Below are positions 1-9,487 of a DNA stretch of 64,000 nt, piece after piece. The position numbers and the translations under genes are program-made. The notes under the pieces are model-generated. The model saw only the letters and a program-made list of their open reading frames with translations. It had not been told where the DNA came from and ran no database searches. Every line of letters starts with the position of its first letter. Positions within the stretch are counted from its first letter, which is position 1. The DNA comes from JAHBVL01 sp964461025 (GTDB lineage Bacteria; Chloroflexota; Chloroflexia; Thermomicrobiales; UBA6265): the NCBI GenBank assembly GCA_964461025.1, contig CAYWSE010000011.1:3812-67811 (forward strand). The letters are read 5' to 3'.

Positions 1-717
1 CACGATCAATGCGGCGCCATGCTCGTGGACGACGTGGGCGATAGAGGCAAGGTCCTCGATCGTGCCGAAGAAGTTCGGATACTGAACGATGACGGCCGCA
101 GTTTGATCGTCGATCGCGGCTGCGATCTCCTGCGTGGTGCCGGCGAAACCGGTTGCCGGTACAGGCAGGAAATCGAGATCGATGTCGAGACCTGAGCTGT
201 AGGTTGCGATGACTTCTCGGTAGTTGGGATGAACCGTCCCGGTGATGACGATCCTGCTTCGCCCTTTCGCAGCGGTGTGAGCCATCAGCGCCGCTTCGGC
301 GAGCGCCGTGGCGCCGTCGTACATCGACGCGTTGGCGATGTCCATGCCCAGCAACTCGGCAGCCAGCGACTGAAACTCATAGATGATCTGCAACGTGCCT
401 TGCGAAACTTCGGGCTGGTACGGCGTATAGGCCGTGAAAATCTCCCCACGCAGCAGAAGCTGCGAGACCGTGGCGGGACTGTAGTGCCGGTACGAACCGG
501 CGCCGAGGAAGTTGCGGTTCGCGGGAACGATCGTATTGCCGCTGGCCAACGAGGACAGCTTCAGCTCAGCTTCGAGCTCGGTGAGCTGTGGCGGCAAATC
601 GAGATCGGGAAAGCGAATCGACTCCGGAATGGCATCGACCAATTCTGCAATGCCGGAAACGCCAATCGTCTCCAGCATGGCTTGCCGCTCAGAGGCGGTG
701 TGGGGATTGAATGTCAT
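1..717 (-). CDS. gcvPA: Glycine dehydrogenase (decarboxylating) subunit 1, C-terminus cut by window edge
   Basis: This is the N-terminal 239 codons of the alpha half of the split P-protein. It decarboxylates glycine with PLP and passes the aminomethyl group to lipoyl-GcvH. The minus strand starts at ATG 717 and reads without a stop to position 1. The segment FLGAGSYRHYSP and the following TAYTPYQPEVSQG are hallmarks of GcvPA. It is the last visible gene of the gcvT-gcvH-gcvPA series, 46 nt after gcvH. The subunit-2 gene, which carries the PLP lysine, should lie beyond the left edge. The family is about 440-450 residues long, so roughly half is missing. Confidence 0.95.
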   Translation of the reverse strand, partial: MTFNPHTASERQAMLETIGVSGIAELVDAIPESIRFPDLDLPPQLTELEAELKLSSLASGNTIVPANRNFLGAGSYRHYSPATVSQLLLRGEIFTAYTPYQPEVSQGTLQIIYEFQSLAAELLGMDIANASMYDGATALAEAALMAHTAAKGRSRIVITGTVHPNYREVIATYSSGLDIDLDFLPVPATGFAGTTQEIAAAIDDQTAAVIVQYPNFFGTIEDLASIAHVVHEHGAALIV

Positions 718-763
718 GTGTGGGGGTGCCCCTCCAGTGGGCAACGTTCCGACTGTAAGTCGA

Positions 764-1150
764 TCAGGCGTCGGTGGCCAGGAACGCGTCGTACGCCTCG
801 GCGTCCATCAGCTCGCCGAGCTGTGCGGCGTCGGAAAGACGGACCTTGATCAGCCACGCTTCACCAAAGGGGTCCTGATTGACGATTTCCGGTTTCTCGA
901 CAGCAGCTTCATTGCGCTCGGTGACCTCTCCCGAAACGGGCGCGTAGATGTCGCTGGCGGCCTTAACCGACTCGACGACGCCGAGCGGATCCTTCGCTGC
1001 GATGGAATCGCCAACTTCCGGCAACTCGAGATAGGTGATGTCGCCAAGCTCCGACTGCGCGTAGTCAGCGAGTCCAATCGTGGCAATATCGTCTTCGACA
1101 CGTACCCATTCGTGAGATTTTGTGAACTTGAGATCTGCTGGAGAACCCAT
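764..1150 (-). CDS. gcvH: Glycine cleavage system H protein
   Basis: This 128-residue lipoyl carrier shuttles the methylamine group of glycine between the P, T and L proteins. The N-terminus contains the typical KSHEWVRVE stretch. The lipoylation site is in VESVKAAS, at Lys63. The length is normal for the family. The start ATG at 1150 has an AAAGGA ribosome-binding site. It lies 29 nt downstream of gcvT in the same direction, so the two are very likely co-transcribed. Confidence 0.97.
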   Translation of the reverse strand: MGSPADLKFTKSHEWVRVEDDIATIGLADYAQSELGDITYLELPEVGDSIAAKDPLGVVESVKAASDIYAPVSGEVTERNEAAVEKPEIVNQDPFGEAWLIKVRLSDAAQLGELMDAEAYDAFLATDA

Positions 1151-1179
1151 ACGTTTCGATTCCTTTCAGGCGACGCGCC

Positions 1180-2316
1180 TTACTTCGCGTCCGATCGCTT
1201 ATAGAACGGCATCTTGATCTGAACAGCGGCAAATGGCTTGTCCCGGATGACGATCTCCAAGGGCTTCCCCACTCCCGCAGCGGAGGATTCTACTAGAGCG
1301 AGTCCAATGTTTTCCCCCAACGTCGGCGACATCGCTCCGCTGGTGACAAAACCGACTTCTTTTCCGTCAATCTGCACCGGGCAATGCGAACGCGGAGCAC
1401 CGGAGCGCTCGGTCATTCGAAACCCCACGGTTCGCCGGGGCACACCTGCAGCCTTTTGCGCGGTGATCGGCCCAGATCCAACGAACTCGCCCTTGTTCAG
1501 ATCGACCGCCCAGCCAAGTCCAGCTTCCAGCGGCGAGATGTCGTCGGCCAGTTCATTGCCGTACAGCGGCATGCGCGCTTCGAGCCGGAGGGTGTCGCGA
1601 GCGCCGAGTCCAATCGGCAGCAGGCCGTGCGACTCGCCGGCCGCCATCAACGCGTCCCACAGCTCGCCGGTGCGATTGATTTCCGGGTAGATCTCGAAGC
1701 CGTCCTCACCCGTATACCCGGTACGAGCAAGTTTGACTGGAATCCCGGTGACGGTGGCCTCGACCAGCGTGAAACCACCAAGCCCCGCCAAATCGGCGTC
1801 GGTGAGCGGGGCAACGATGTCATCTGAATGCGGCCCCTGAATGGCGATCATGCCGAGCGAATCACTAATGTCTTCGACAGAGACATCGAGATCGGACCGT
1901 CGCTGCGCCCAGTCCTGCATCCAGGCGACATCCTTTTCCTTGTTCGAAGCGTTGACGACCACCATGTAACCATCGGCGGATGGCTCGCGGTAGATGATGA
2001 TGTCGTCTACCACGCCGCCCTGTTCGTTTGTGAGCATGGCGTATTGCGCTTGCCCTGGTTCGAGCTTTGAAACATCGTTCGTTGCGACGTATTGGAGAAA
2101 GGGCAATGCGTCTTTGCCGGTAACGGCCACCTGACCCATATGCCCGAGGTCGAAGAGGCCCGCATCATTACGCACCGATCGGTGTTCGGCAATGATGCCG
2201 GAGTACTGCACGGGCATCATCCAGCCAGCAAAGGGGATCATCCTGGCGCCGAGAGCGACATGCCTGTCGTACAGCGGCGTCTGTTTCACGTCTTCGTTCG
2301 AGTCAGATCCACTCAT
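1180..2316 (-). CDS. gcvT: Glycine cleavage system T protein (aminomethyltransferase)
   Basis: This 378-residue protein transfers the methylene group from aminomethyl-lipoyl-GcvH to tetrahydrofolate, giving 5,10-methylene-THF and ammonia. It shows PFAGWMMPVQY near the N-terminus, the GLFDLGHMGQ motif, and GGVVDDIIIYR with the folate-contacting aspartate. The C-terminal glycine-rich barrel segment is present. A GGGAG ribosome-binding site precedes ATG 2316. Only 71 nt separate it from purF upstream, so the folate one-carbon supply probably follows the purine genes on one transcript. Confidence 0.97.
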   Translation of the reverse strand: MSGSDSNEDVKQTPLYDRHVALGARMIPFAGWMMPVQYSGIIAEHRSVRNDAGLFDLGHMGQVAVTGKDALPFLQYVATNDVSKLEPGQAQYAMLTNEQGGVVDDIIIYREPSADGYMVVVNASNKEKDVAWMQDWAQRRSDLDVSVEDISDSLGMIAIQGPHSDDIVAPLTDADLAGLGGFTLVEATVTGIPVKLARTGYTGEDGFEIYPEINRTGELWDALMAAGESHGLLPIGLGARDTLRLEARMPLYGNELADDISPLEAGLGWAVDLNKGEFVGSGPITAQKAAGVPRRTVGFRMTERSGAPRSHCPVQIDGKEVGFVTSGAMSPTLGENIGLALVESSAAGVGKPLEIVIRDKPFAAVQIKMPFYKRSDAK

Positions 2317-2387
2317 TCACTGCTCCCAACCATAGTCAACCGGCGGCGTCCGGCCTTCCGGCCAGCATCCTACCCGCATTTCAGGCG

Positions 2388-3833
2388 TCATGTGGCGACG
2401 GGTTCACGCTCCAGAACGAGCTTGTGCATGTCCATTTCGAGCTGGACAGGAACCGGGTAGTTCCCCGTCAGGCAACCTGCGCAAAAGCCTGCGCCCGGAG
2501 CGTTGATCGCTTCCAGCAGTCCGTCCAGCGAGAGGTATCCGATGGAATCGACGCCAATGTGCTCGCCGATTTCCTCGATGGTCATCCGGGCGGCGATCAG
2601 TTCCTCCCGACGAGCGAGATCGACGCCCAGATAGCAGGGATACATCATCGGCGGCGCGTGCACCCGCATGTGCACTTCGCGCGCACCGGCGTTGCGAAGG
2701 AGTTGGACGATCGGCCGGCTGGTGGTGCCACGCACGATCGTGTCGTCGACGAGCACGACGCGCTTGCCGTCGAGCACTTCGGGCAGCGCATTGAACTTGA
2801 GAGAGACACCGACTTCGCGCAGGCGTTGATCGGGTTGAATGAATGTGCGGCCAATGTAGCGGTTTTTGATCAGTCCTTCGCTATAGGGAATTCCCGACTC
2901 GCGAGCGAAACCGATCGCAGCCGGCGTCGCCGAGTCAGGAAGTCCGACAACAACGTCGGCCTCAACCGGATGCTCTCTGGCCAGCATGGCGCCCATTCGC
3001 TGCCGGACCAGGTAGAGGCGCTGGTTGAGCAGAATGCTGTCGGGTCGGGCGAAATAGATCAGCTCGAAAAGGCAGGTGGCGTGGCGGCTCATCGCCAGCG
3101 CGGGCCAGGATCGAAGCCCGTACGCGTTGATCTCGATGATCTCGCCGGGTTCGACCTCGCGCACGAATTCGGCGCCGACGGTCGCCAGCGCGCAGCTCTC
3201 CGACGCCACGATCCAGTGCTCGCCGAGCCTGCCGATGCACAAGGGGCGAACGCCCTTGGGATCACGCACCGCGTAAATTGCTTCAGGCGTCAGAATGGCG
3301 AGGCTGAAAGCGCCGATGAGCAGTGGCGTGGCCGCGCGAATCTTGTCGATCATCGTTTCGCCGGCACTCAACGCAATCAGGCGCGTCAGCACTTCGCTGT
3401 CGGTTGTCGTCTCGAAGGTCTGCCCCTCCGATTCGAGGGACTCCTTGATGGCATAGGCGTTGACGATGTTGCCGTTATGGGCAACGGCCACCGGGCCAAG
3501 CGGCCCGACCGTCAGCATCGGTCCGGCATTGCGTTCGTTGCTCTGGCCGGTCGTGGAATAGCGGGTGTGACCAATCGCCGAAATGCCGGGTAGGGCGCCG
3601 AGATCGGCTTCGTTGAACGCCTGTGAAACGAGCCCGAGGTGCGTACGGCGGAAAAGCTGCGACCCGTTCGAGGTGGCGATGCCAGCACTTTCCTGACCGC
3701 GATGCTGGAGCGCGTAGAGACCGAAGAAGGTGATTCTGGCGACGTCCTCGCCCGGCGCGTAGATTCCGAAGACGCCGCACTCTTCGTGCGGTTTGTCGAG
3801 CTCGAAATCTGGTGTCAGCACGGCGTCAGTCAT
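2388..3833 (-). CDS. purF: Amidophosphoribosyltransferase
   Basis: This enzyme catalyses the first committed step of purine synthesis, PRPP plus glutamine to phosphoribosylamine. I place the start at ATG 3833 (481 residues). It gives an 18-residue propeptide before Cys19 in HEECGVFG, the N-terminal nucleophile after processing. The C-terminal half has the PRPP loop VVLVDDTIVRGTT. Cysteines in ATCLFEL, YPCYLG and FCAGC match the [4Fe-4S] ligands of the Bacillus-type enzyme. An alternative ATG lies 33 nt upstream. The gene follows purL by 45 nt. Confidence 0.96.
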   Translation of the reverse strand: MTDAVLTPDFELDKPHEECGVFGIYAPGEDVARITFFGLYALQHRGQESAGIATSNGSQLFRRTHLGLVSQAFNEADLGALPGISAIGHTRYSTTGQSNERNAGPMLTVGPLGPVAVAHNGNIVNAYAIKESLESEGQTFETTTDSEVLTRLIALSAGETMIDKIRAATPLLIGAFSLAILTPEAIYAVRDPKGVRPLCIGRLGEHWIVASESCALATVGAEFVREVEPGEIIEINAYGLRSWPALAMSRHATCLFELIYFARPDSILLNQRLYLVRQRMGAMLAREHPVEADVVVGLPDSATPAAIGFARESGIPYSEGLIKNRYIGRTFIQPDQRLREVGVSLKFNALPEVLDGKRVVLVDDTIVRGTTSRPIVQLLRNAGAREVHMRVHAPPMMYPCYLGVDLARREELIAARMTIEEIGEHIGVDSIGYLSLDGLLEAINAPGAGFCAGCLTGNYPVPVQLEMDMHKLVLEREPVAT

Positions 3834-3878
3834 TTGCGTCCATCTTACATGTTTCCCGCAAGGCACATTCGTGGTTCA

Positions 3879-6083
3879 TCAGGCAAAACCATGCTCGAAC
3901 GCGACATTCAACGCGCTGAGCGGAATCGGGCGGCCATTGTCGATGATTAATCCATGCTCACCGGTTCGGCCGATGCGAGTAAGCGGCACGCGCAACGCGG
4001 CGGCCAGACTCTGGAGCTCGGCCAGATTCACGTCGTCGATTGCGATCAGAATCGCCGACGCCGCCTCGCCAAACCATCGTTCATCGATTCTTTCGGAGAT
4101 TGTTGATGGTATGGAAACGGTGGCGCCGCAATTCGACACGATCGCCATCTTCGCCAGGGCAACCGCGATGCCGCCGAGCGCGACGTCGTGCGCCGTCCTG
4201 CACAGCCTTTTCGAGATAAGTTGGCGAACGAGCGTCTGAACGGCAACTTCCCGCTCGAAATCGAGAGGAGGAGGAGAACCAGCGGTCGCGTTGCGCGAAT
4301 AGGCGAGAAATTCGCTGCCGCCCAGGATCGGCGCCCAGTCGCCGAGCAGGAAAATCGACTGACCAGCCTCCCAGGCCATCGTTGCGTGGCGCGAGACATC
4401 GTCCAGAAGACCAACGGCGCCGATCGTCGGGGTTGGGAAGACAGGCGAAGCAGCGGTTTCGTTATAGAGACTGACGTTGCCGCTGATCACTGGAACATCA
4501 AGCGCCCGGCAGGCGTCGGCCATTCCCTGAACGGCCCGTTCGAGTTGAAAGTAGCCGGCTGGCCGCTCGGGATTGCCGAAGTTGAGGCAATTCGTGATGG
4601 CCAGCGGGGTGGCGCCGGAGCAGGAGAGATTCCGGCATGCTTCGGCAACGGCGTGCCGCGCACCCAAATGAGGATCGAGATAGCAGTAGCGGGAGTTGCA
4701 GTCGATGGCAGCGGCGATGCCTGATTGCTGCCCCTTGATTCGGAGCACGGCGGCATCGCCCTTGCCGGGCGCTACGACCGTGTTCGTCAGAATTGTGTGG
4801 TCGTATCGTTCGTAGACCGGTTTACGGCTACAGATGTTCGGAGATGAGAGCAACTCGAGCAGGATGCGCGGTGCCTCGGACTGCTGAATGTCGGGTATGA
4901 CCGAGGTATCGGTTTCGCGGGCCGCGATCGCAACAGGCGATTCGGCTGATTCGCGGATGTACGTCGGACAACTGTCGGTGAAGAACCCGGCCGGCACTTC
5001 GGCCACCACCTCTTCGCCATCACGAACGCGAACCAGTCCGTCGTCGGTGATCGTACCAATGACGCTGGAGTGCAACGACCATTTGCGGACGATGGCATCG
5101 ACCGCTTCGAACCCGTGCGGTTCGACAACTAGCAGCATCCGCTCCTGGCTTTCGCTGAGCATGACCTCGTATGCGGTCATCCCCTCTTCCCGCCTCGGCA
5201 CCAGAGCCACATCGATCTCCGCGCCGACGCCGCCCCGGCTGGCGCATTCGATCGTCGAGCTGGTCAGTCCGGCGGCGCCAAGATCCTGCATGGCGACTAC
5301 CGCGCCTGAGGTGAGCAGCTCGAGCGACGCTTCGAGCAGCAGTTTTTCCAAAAAGGGGTTGCCGACCTGAATGACGCCGCGATGCGATGCTTCGGGGTCG
5401 TCAACCGACGCAAAGGTAGCGCCGTGCAGACCGTCGCGCCCGGTATCGGCGCCGATCAGCATGATCAGATTGCCGGTGCCGCTTGCCTTGGCCCGCACGA
5501 TACCGTCCGCCGGAACGATGCCGATGCACATGGCATTGACGAGCGGATTGCCCGAATACGAATCGTCGAAGAAGACTTCTCCTCCAACCGTCGGAATGCC
5601 CAGGCAGTTGCCATAGCCCCCGATGCCGCCGACGACGTTGTCGAAGAGATAGCGATTTCGCTGGTCGTCGAGTTTGCCGAAACGGAGAGAGTTGAGCAGC
5701 GCGATCGGCCGGGCGCCCATCGTGAAGATATCGCGAACGATCCCTCCGACCCCGGTCGCGGCGCCTTCGTACGGTTCGACGGCGCTGGGGTGATTATGCG
5801 ATTCGACTTTGAAAACGACAGCCAGGCCATTGCCGATGTCGACGGCGCCGGCGTTTTCGCCCGGACCTTGCAGGACTCGCGGCCCATCCGTCGGCAAACG
5901 AGGAAAGAGTGGGCGGGTGTGTTTGTAGCCGCAATGTTCGCTCCACATTGAGCCGAACATCCCCAGCTCGACGGGAGTCGGCTCGCGTCCGAGCAGCTCA
6001 ACGATCGACGCGTATTCGTCGTCGCTCAAAGCGACTTCGCGCCAGGCGCCGGGTGCAATCGAGGTAGTTGTTTGCTCCGTCAT
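3879..6083 (-). CDS. purL: Phosphoribosylformylglycinamidine synthase subunit PurL
   Basis: This is the small-type PurL (about 734 residues). It forms FGAM from FGAR and ATP, with ammonia delivered by PurQ through PurS. The visible motifs include GSMWSEHCGYKHTRP near the N-terminus, KVESHNHPSAVEPY, DLGAAGLTSS and GNVSLYNET. ATG 6083 lies just after the purQ stop. An in-frame TTG at 6089 would overlap that stop, but ATG is preferred. It belongs to the purB-C-S-Q-L-F run. Confidence 0.97.
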   Translation of the reverse strand: MTEQTTTSIAPGAWREVALSDDEYASIVELLGREPTPVELGMFGSMWSEHCGYKHTRPLFPRLPTDGPRVLQGPGENAGAVDIGNGLAVVFKVESHNHPSAVEPYEGAATGVGGIVRDIFTMGARPIALLNSLRFGKLDDQRNRYLFDNVVGGIGGYGNCLGIPTVGGEVFFDDSYSGNPLVNAMCIGIVPADGIVRAKASGTGNLIMLIGADTGRDGLHGATFASVDDPEASHRGVIQVGNPFLEKLLLEASLELLTSGAVVAMQDLGAAGLTSSTIECASRGGVGAEIDVALVPRREEGMTAYEVMLSESQERMLLVVEPHGFEAVDAIVRKWSLHSSVIGTITDDGLVRVRDGEEVVAEVPAGFFTDSCPTYIRESAESPVAIAARETDTSVIPDIQQSEAPRILLELLSSPNICSRKPVYERYDHTILTNTVVAPGKGDAAVLRIKGQQSGIAAAIDCNSRYCYLDPHLGARHAVAEACRNLSCSGATPLAITNCLNFGNPERPAGYFQLERAVQGMADACRALDVPVISGNVSLYNETAASPVFPTPTIGAVGLLDDVSRHATMAWEAGQSIFLLGDWAPILGGSEFLAYSRNATAGSPPPLDFEREVAVQTLVRQLISKRLCRTAHDVALGGIAVALAKMAIVSNCGATVSIPSTISERIDERWFGEAASAILIAIDDVNLAELQSLAAALRVPLTRIGRTGEHGLIIDNGRPIPLSALNVAFEHGFA

Positions 6084-6085
6084 GG

Positions 6086-6787
6086 TCAAACCGCCACCTG
6101 GAGAACATTCATGACTGATTCGATGATGGCAAGTCCGTCGGAACCGCCGATGAGATCGCTCGTCGCTCGCTCAGGATGCGGCATCAGACCGACCACGTTG
6201 CCAGCCTCATTGGAGATCCCGGCGATGGCCCGTCGCGAGCCGTTTGGATTGGCGTTGTCGAGCACGGCGCCGTTGGCGTCGCAGTAACGAAAGACGATGC
6301 TGCCGGATGATTCCAGTCTGTCGAGCGTTTCGTTGTCCGCGTAGTACGAACCGTCGCCATGCGCGATCGGCAAGCGCAAAATGGCGCCGAGTTCAATGCC
6401 CGCTGTCCAGAATGAGGACGCTTCGACTTTGACGTAGATCCAATCGCAATGAAAACGAAGCGATTCGTTTCGCAGCAATGCACCAGGCAGGAGATGCGCT
6501 TCGGTCAGGATCTGGAAACCGTTACATATGCCCAGCACCGGGCCGCCCTTATCAGCGAACTCACGGATCGAACCGATCACCGGCGCAAAGCGGGCGATCG
6601 CTCCGCAGCGAAGATAGTCGCCATAGGAGAATCCACCTGGCACGATCAACGCGCCGATACCGGAGAGGTCAGTCTCCCGGTAATCGATCATGCGAGTCGG
6701 CACACCGAGATCGTTGGCGAATGCGCTCCAGGCGTCGTAATCGCCGTTGCTGCCGGGAACTGTCACGACGCCGACTTGCTCCGTCAC
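6086..6787 (-). CDS. purQ: Phosphoribosylformylglycinamidine synthase subunit PurQ
   Basis: This class I glutamine amidotransferase subunit supplies ammonia to PurL. The 233 residues contain the nucleophile elbow GICNGFQIL (Cys88) and the late MPHPERA segment with the catalytic His-x-Glu. The start is GTG 6787, whose GTGA overlaps the purS stop, implying translational coupling. The length is normal for stand-alone PurQ. Confidence 0.96.
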   Translation of the reverse strand: MTEQVGVVTVPGSNGDYDAWSAFANDLGVPTRMIDYRETDLSGIGALIVPGGFSYGDYLRCGAIARFAPVIGSIREFADKGGPVLGICNGFQILTEAHLLPGALLRNESLRFHCDWIYVKVEASSFWTAGIELGAILRLPIAHGDGSYYADNETLDRLESSGSIVFRYCDANGAVLDNANPNGSRRAIAGISNEAGNVVGLMPHPERATSDLIGGSDGLAIIESVMNVLQVAV

Positions 6788-7068
6788 CGGCCGTTCTCCG
6801 ACATTGAGCTCACAGGCTGAAGACTCTCGATCTCGTACGTTTCGATCACCGGATTAGCGAGCAAGCGATCGCTCAGACTGCTGATGCTCTTGCGCGCCTC
6901 GTCCTCGGAACCCGCCACGATCTCCAGGCGAAACTGCTTGCCGGCCCGCACGCGGGAGACGGCCCGGTACCCGAGATCGTGCAATCCACCGAGGATCGCT
7001 TCCCCTTCCGGGTCGTTGACCCCCTGCCTGGGCATCACGACGACTTCCGCTACCCACGTACGCGTCAC
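6784..7068 (-). CDS. purS: Phosphoribosylformylglycinamidine synthase subunit PurS
   Basis: This 94-residue protein is the bridging subunit of the PurLQS complex, shaping the ammonia path between PurQ and PurL. It has the typical DPEGEAILGGLHDLG segment and the C-terminal LLANPVIETYEIE strand. GTG 7068 overlaps the purC stop by 4 nt and its own stop overlaps purQ. Its presence agrees with the small PurL. Confidence 0.95.
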   Translation of the reverse strand: MTRTWVAEVVVMPRQGVNDPEGEAILGGLHDLGYRAVSRVRAGKQFRLEIVAGSEDEARKSISSLSDRLLANPVIETYEIESLQPVSSMSENGR

Positions 7069-8003
7069 CGCACTCCTGACCTTTCACTTCCTGGCGCGGC
7101 GGCTTTCGATGCACTCGTCGACTCCCCGGTCAACCGAGCGACCGCCTCCTGATATCGTCGTTGCGTCCCTTCGATCACTTCGGCTGGCAGATCGGGCGCC
7201 GGGGGTTCGCGGTTCCAGCCGGAATCGAGTAGCCAGTCACGCAGATACTGCTTATCGAAGCTCGCCTGAGCGTGCCCGGGATCATAGGCTTCGGCATCCC
7301 AAAATCGGGAGCTGTCAGGGGTCAGCATCTCATCGATGACGATGAGCTCGCCATCGACAAATCCGAACTCGAATTTGGTGTCGGCAATGACGATGCCGCG
7401 TTCGCGGGCGAGATCGCTGGCGAAGGTGAAGAGAGCGATGCTCCGCCGTTCGAGTTCGTCCGTCAACTCGGCTCCGATGCGGTTGCGCAGTTCAGCGACC
7501 GAGATGTTCTCGTCATGCCCCTGATCGTTCTTGACGGCGGGTGTGAAGATCGCTTCCGGCAGTTTGCTCGAATCGAGCAAACCAGCCGGGAGCGGCAACC
7601 CGGCGACCGTTCCGTGAGACCGGTATTCGTTCCAGCCAGACCCAGCCAGATACCCGCGCACAACGCATTCGTAATCGATTCGCTCCGCCTTGCGCACGAT
7701 CATCGAGCGGTCATCGAGAAGCTCGCGTTCCCGATCGCTCAGATTGGAGAGCGACACAAGATCGGTCGTGACCAGGTGGTTGGACGCCAGGTCGCGTGTT
7801 TGGTCGAACCAGAAGCGGGAAAGCTGCGTCAGGGCCTGACCCTTGCCAGGGATGCCTTGCGGCATGATCACGTCGAACGCCGAAATGCGGTCGGTGGCGA
7901 TCATCAGCAACTCGCTGCCCAGATCGTAGGTGTCGCGCACCTTGCCGCTGTGCACGAGCGGATAGCCTGACAACGCGGTCCGGGTGACAGCTGGAGAGGT
8001 CAT
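7065..8003 (-). CDS. purC: Phosphoribosylaminoimidazole-succinocarboxamide synthase
   Basis: SAICAR synthase condenses CAIR with aspartate using ATP. The 312-residue protein has the GKVRDTYDLG nucleotide-binding start, ATDRISAFDVIMP, ECVVRGYLAGSGW and DTKFEFGF with IDEMLTPDSSRFW, all diagnostic of the long (about 300 aa) form. ATG 8003 overlaps the purB stop (ATGA). The last ~20 residues are Ser/Ala-rich and probably disordered. Confidence 0.97.
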   Translation of the reverse strand: MTSPAVTRTALSGYPLVHSGKVRDTYDLGSELLMIATDRISAFDVIMPQGIPGKGQALTQLSRFWFDQTRDLASNHLVTTDLVSLSNLSDRERELLDDRSMIVRKAERIDYECVVRGYLAGSGWNEYRSHGTVAGLPLPAGLLDSSKLPEAIFTPAVKNDQGHDENISVAELRNRIGAELTDELERRSIALFTFASDLARERGIVIADTKFEFGFVDGELIVIDEMLTPDSSRFWDAEAYDPGHAQASFDKQYLRDWLLDSGWNREPPAPDLPAEVIEGTQRRYQEAVARLTGESTSASKAAAPGSERSGVR

Positions 8004-9343
8004 CGGCCAACTCCACCCGGATGAGCCAGCTCGCCGGACGACGAGAGTACATCCTGCTCAATCCGGGCAAAAAGCGAGTCGATATGTATCAGTTGGTCGT
8101 GTGGATTCATCAGCTCGTCGATCTGTGCAGCATTCAGCACTGCTGACACGTCCTCGTCGGCCTTGAGCCGCTCAGCGAACGAACGAGATGGATCGTCCCA
8201 GGCGGCGAGCGCATTGCGCTGAACGATCTTGTAGGCGAGCTGCCGATCGATGTCCGCATCGACGAGCGCCAGCAGAATGCGCTGCGAGTAGACCAATCCA
8301 CCGGTCAGTTCGAGATTACGCAGCATCTGATCCGGGAAGACCTTGAGCTCGGTGATGATTTCTGTCAGGAGATCGAGCGAGTAATCGACCAGAATGAAGG
8401 CGTCGGGGAATATGACCCGCTCGGTCGAGCTGTGGCTGATGTCGCGCTCATGCCAGAGGGCCACATTCTCGTATGCCGTCACCATGTAACCGCGCAGCAA
8501 GCGGGCCAATCCGGTCAGCCTCTCCGACTCGTGGGGATTGCGCTTGTGGGGCATCGCCGAGGAGCCCTGGTTACCCTGTCCGAACGGCTCCTGGACTTCG
8601 CGCACCTCAGTCCGCTGCAGGTGACGAATCTCAGTGGCGATCTTCTCGATCGTGGCGCCGATCCCGGCAAGAACGGAAATCAGGAAGGCATGCCGGTCGC
8701 GCTGGATAACCTGGGTCGAGGCGAGATCGGGTCGCAGGCCGAGCGAAGCGCAGACTTCTTCTTCGATATCAGGTGACACATGTGCATGCGTGCCGACCGC
8801 TCCAGAGATTTGACCGACGGCGATATCCTCGCGGGCCACCTGCAATCGCCGCCGGTGGCGGCGCAGCTCGTCGAACCAGACGAGCGCTTTCAGCCCAAAC
8901 GTTGTTGGCTCGGCATGAATGCCGTGCGTGCGCCCGATCGTCAGCGTCCACTTGTGCGCCAGCGCCAGACTCCAGACCGCATCGGTGAGGGCCACCAGCT
9001 CCTTGTCGAGCAGGTCGATACCTTCGACTGCCTGCATCGCCAGACCCGTATCGACCACGTCGGAACTGGTCAGACCAAGATGGACGAAACGGGAGGCATC
9101 GCCGATCGATTCGCCCGTGGCGCGCAGGAAGGAGATCAGGTCGTGATCGGTTTCCTTTTCGATTTCTCGCATGCGTTCGAGATCGCAGCTGGCGGTGCGG
9201 ATTTGTTCGATCGCCCAATCGGGAATCCGGCCCCGATCGTGCCACGCTTCGCACACTGCAAGCTCCACGCGAAGCCAGCAGTCGATCTTGTTCTCGTCGC
9301 TCCAGACCCGACCCATTGCTGGCCTGGTGTAGCGGCCGATCAA
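8000..9343 (-). CDS. purB: Adenylosuccinate lyase
   Basis: This enzyme cleaves SAICAR to AICAR and adenylosuccinate to AMP, releasing fumarate. The fumarase-superfamily signature SSAMPHKRNP is present, as is GRTHGIHAEPTTFG. I choose TTG 9343 because it makes the protein begin with IGRYTRPAM, matching the usual family N-terminus, and a GGGAG sequence stands 10 nt upstream. An in-frame TTG at 9376 would add 11 residues. It is the promoter-proximal gene of the purine operon. Confidence 0.95.
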   Translation of the reverse strand: MIGRYTRPAMGRVWSDENKIDCWLRVELAVCEAWHDRGRIPDWAIEQIRTASCDLERMREIEKETDHDLISFLRATGESIGDASRFVHLGLTSSDVVDTGLAMQAVEGIDLLDKELVALTDAVWSLALAHKWTLTIGRTHGIHAEPTTFGLKALVWFDELRRHRRRLQVAREDIAVGQISGAVGTHAHVSPDIEEEVCASLGLRPDLASTQVIQRDRHAFLISVLAGIGATIEKIATEIRHLQRTEVREVQEPFGQGNQGSSAMPHKRNPHESERLTGLARLLRGYMVTAYENVALWHERDISHSSTERVIFPDAFILVDYSLDLLTEIITELKVFPDQMLRNLELTGGLVYSQRILLALVDADIDRQLAYKIVQRNALAAWDDPSRSFAERLKADEDVSAVLNAAQIDELMNPHDQLIHIDSLFARIEQDVLSSSGELAHPGGVGR

Positions 9344-9396
9344 TTCCGTTTTGCTCCCTGTTTGACTGAATGACAATCCGGTCGAACGTCATCGGA

Positions 9397-9402
9397 AGTA
9401 TA
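9397..9402 (-). promoter_or_regulatory. Candidate -10 box for the purB operon
   Basis: On the minus strand the hexamer TATACT (9402 to 9397) lies about 54 nt upstream of the proposed purB TTG start. No convincing -35 box is visible at the expected distance, so this is tentative. No purine riboswitch or PurR box was recognised between here and purB. Confidence 0.35.
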
Positions 9403-9487
9403 GACAAGAGTGGTGGAGAAATACCCATTGTGAACGTACACTGACGGCGGACGGGCTGGAGTTCGCACCCGTATGACAGCATTTGTA

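Noticed and set aside
2317..2387. Possible glycine riboswitch before gcvT
   Set aside because: The gap is only 71 nt and lacks the paired aptamer motifs of this class.
3834..3866. 11-residue longer purF start
   Set aside because: The shorter start gives the usual propeptide length before the catalytic cysteine.
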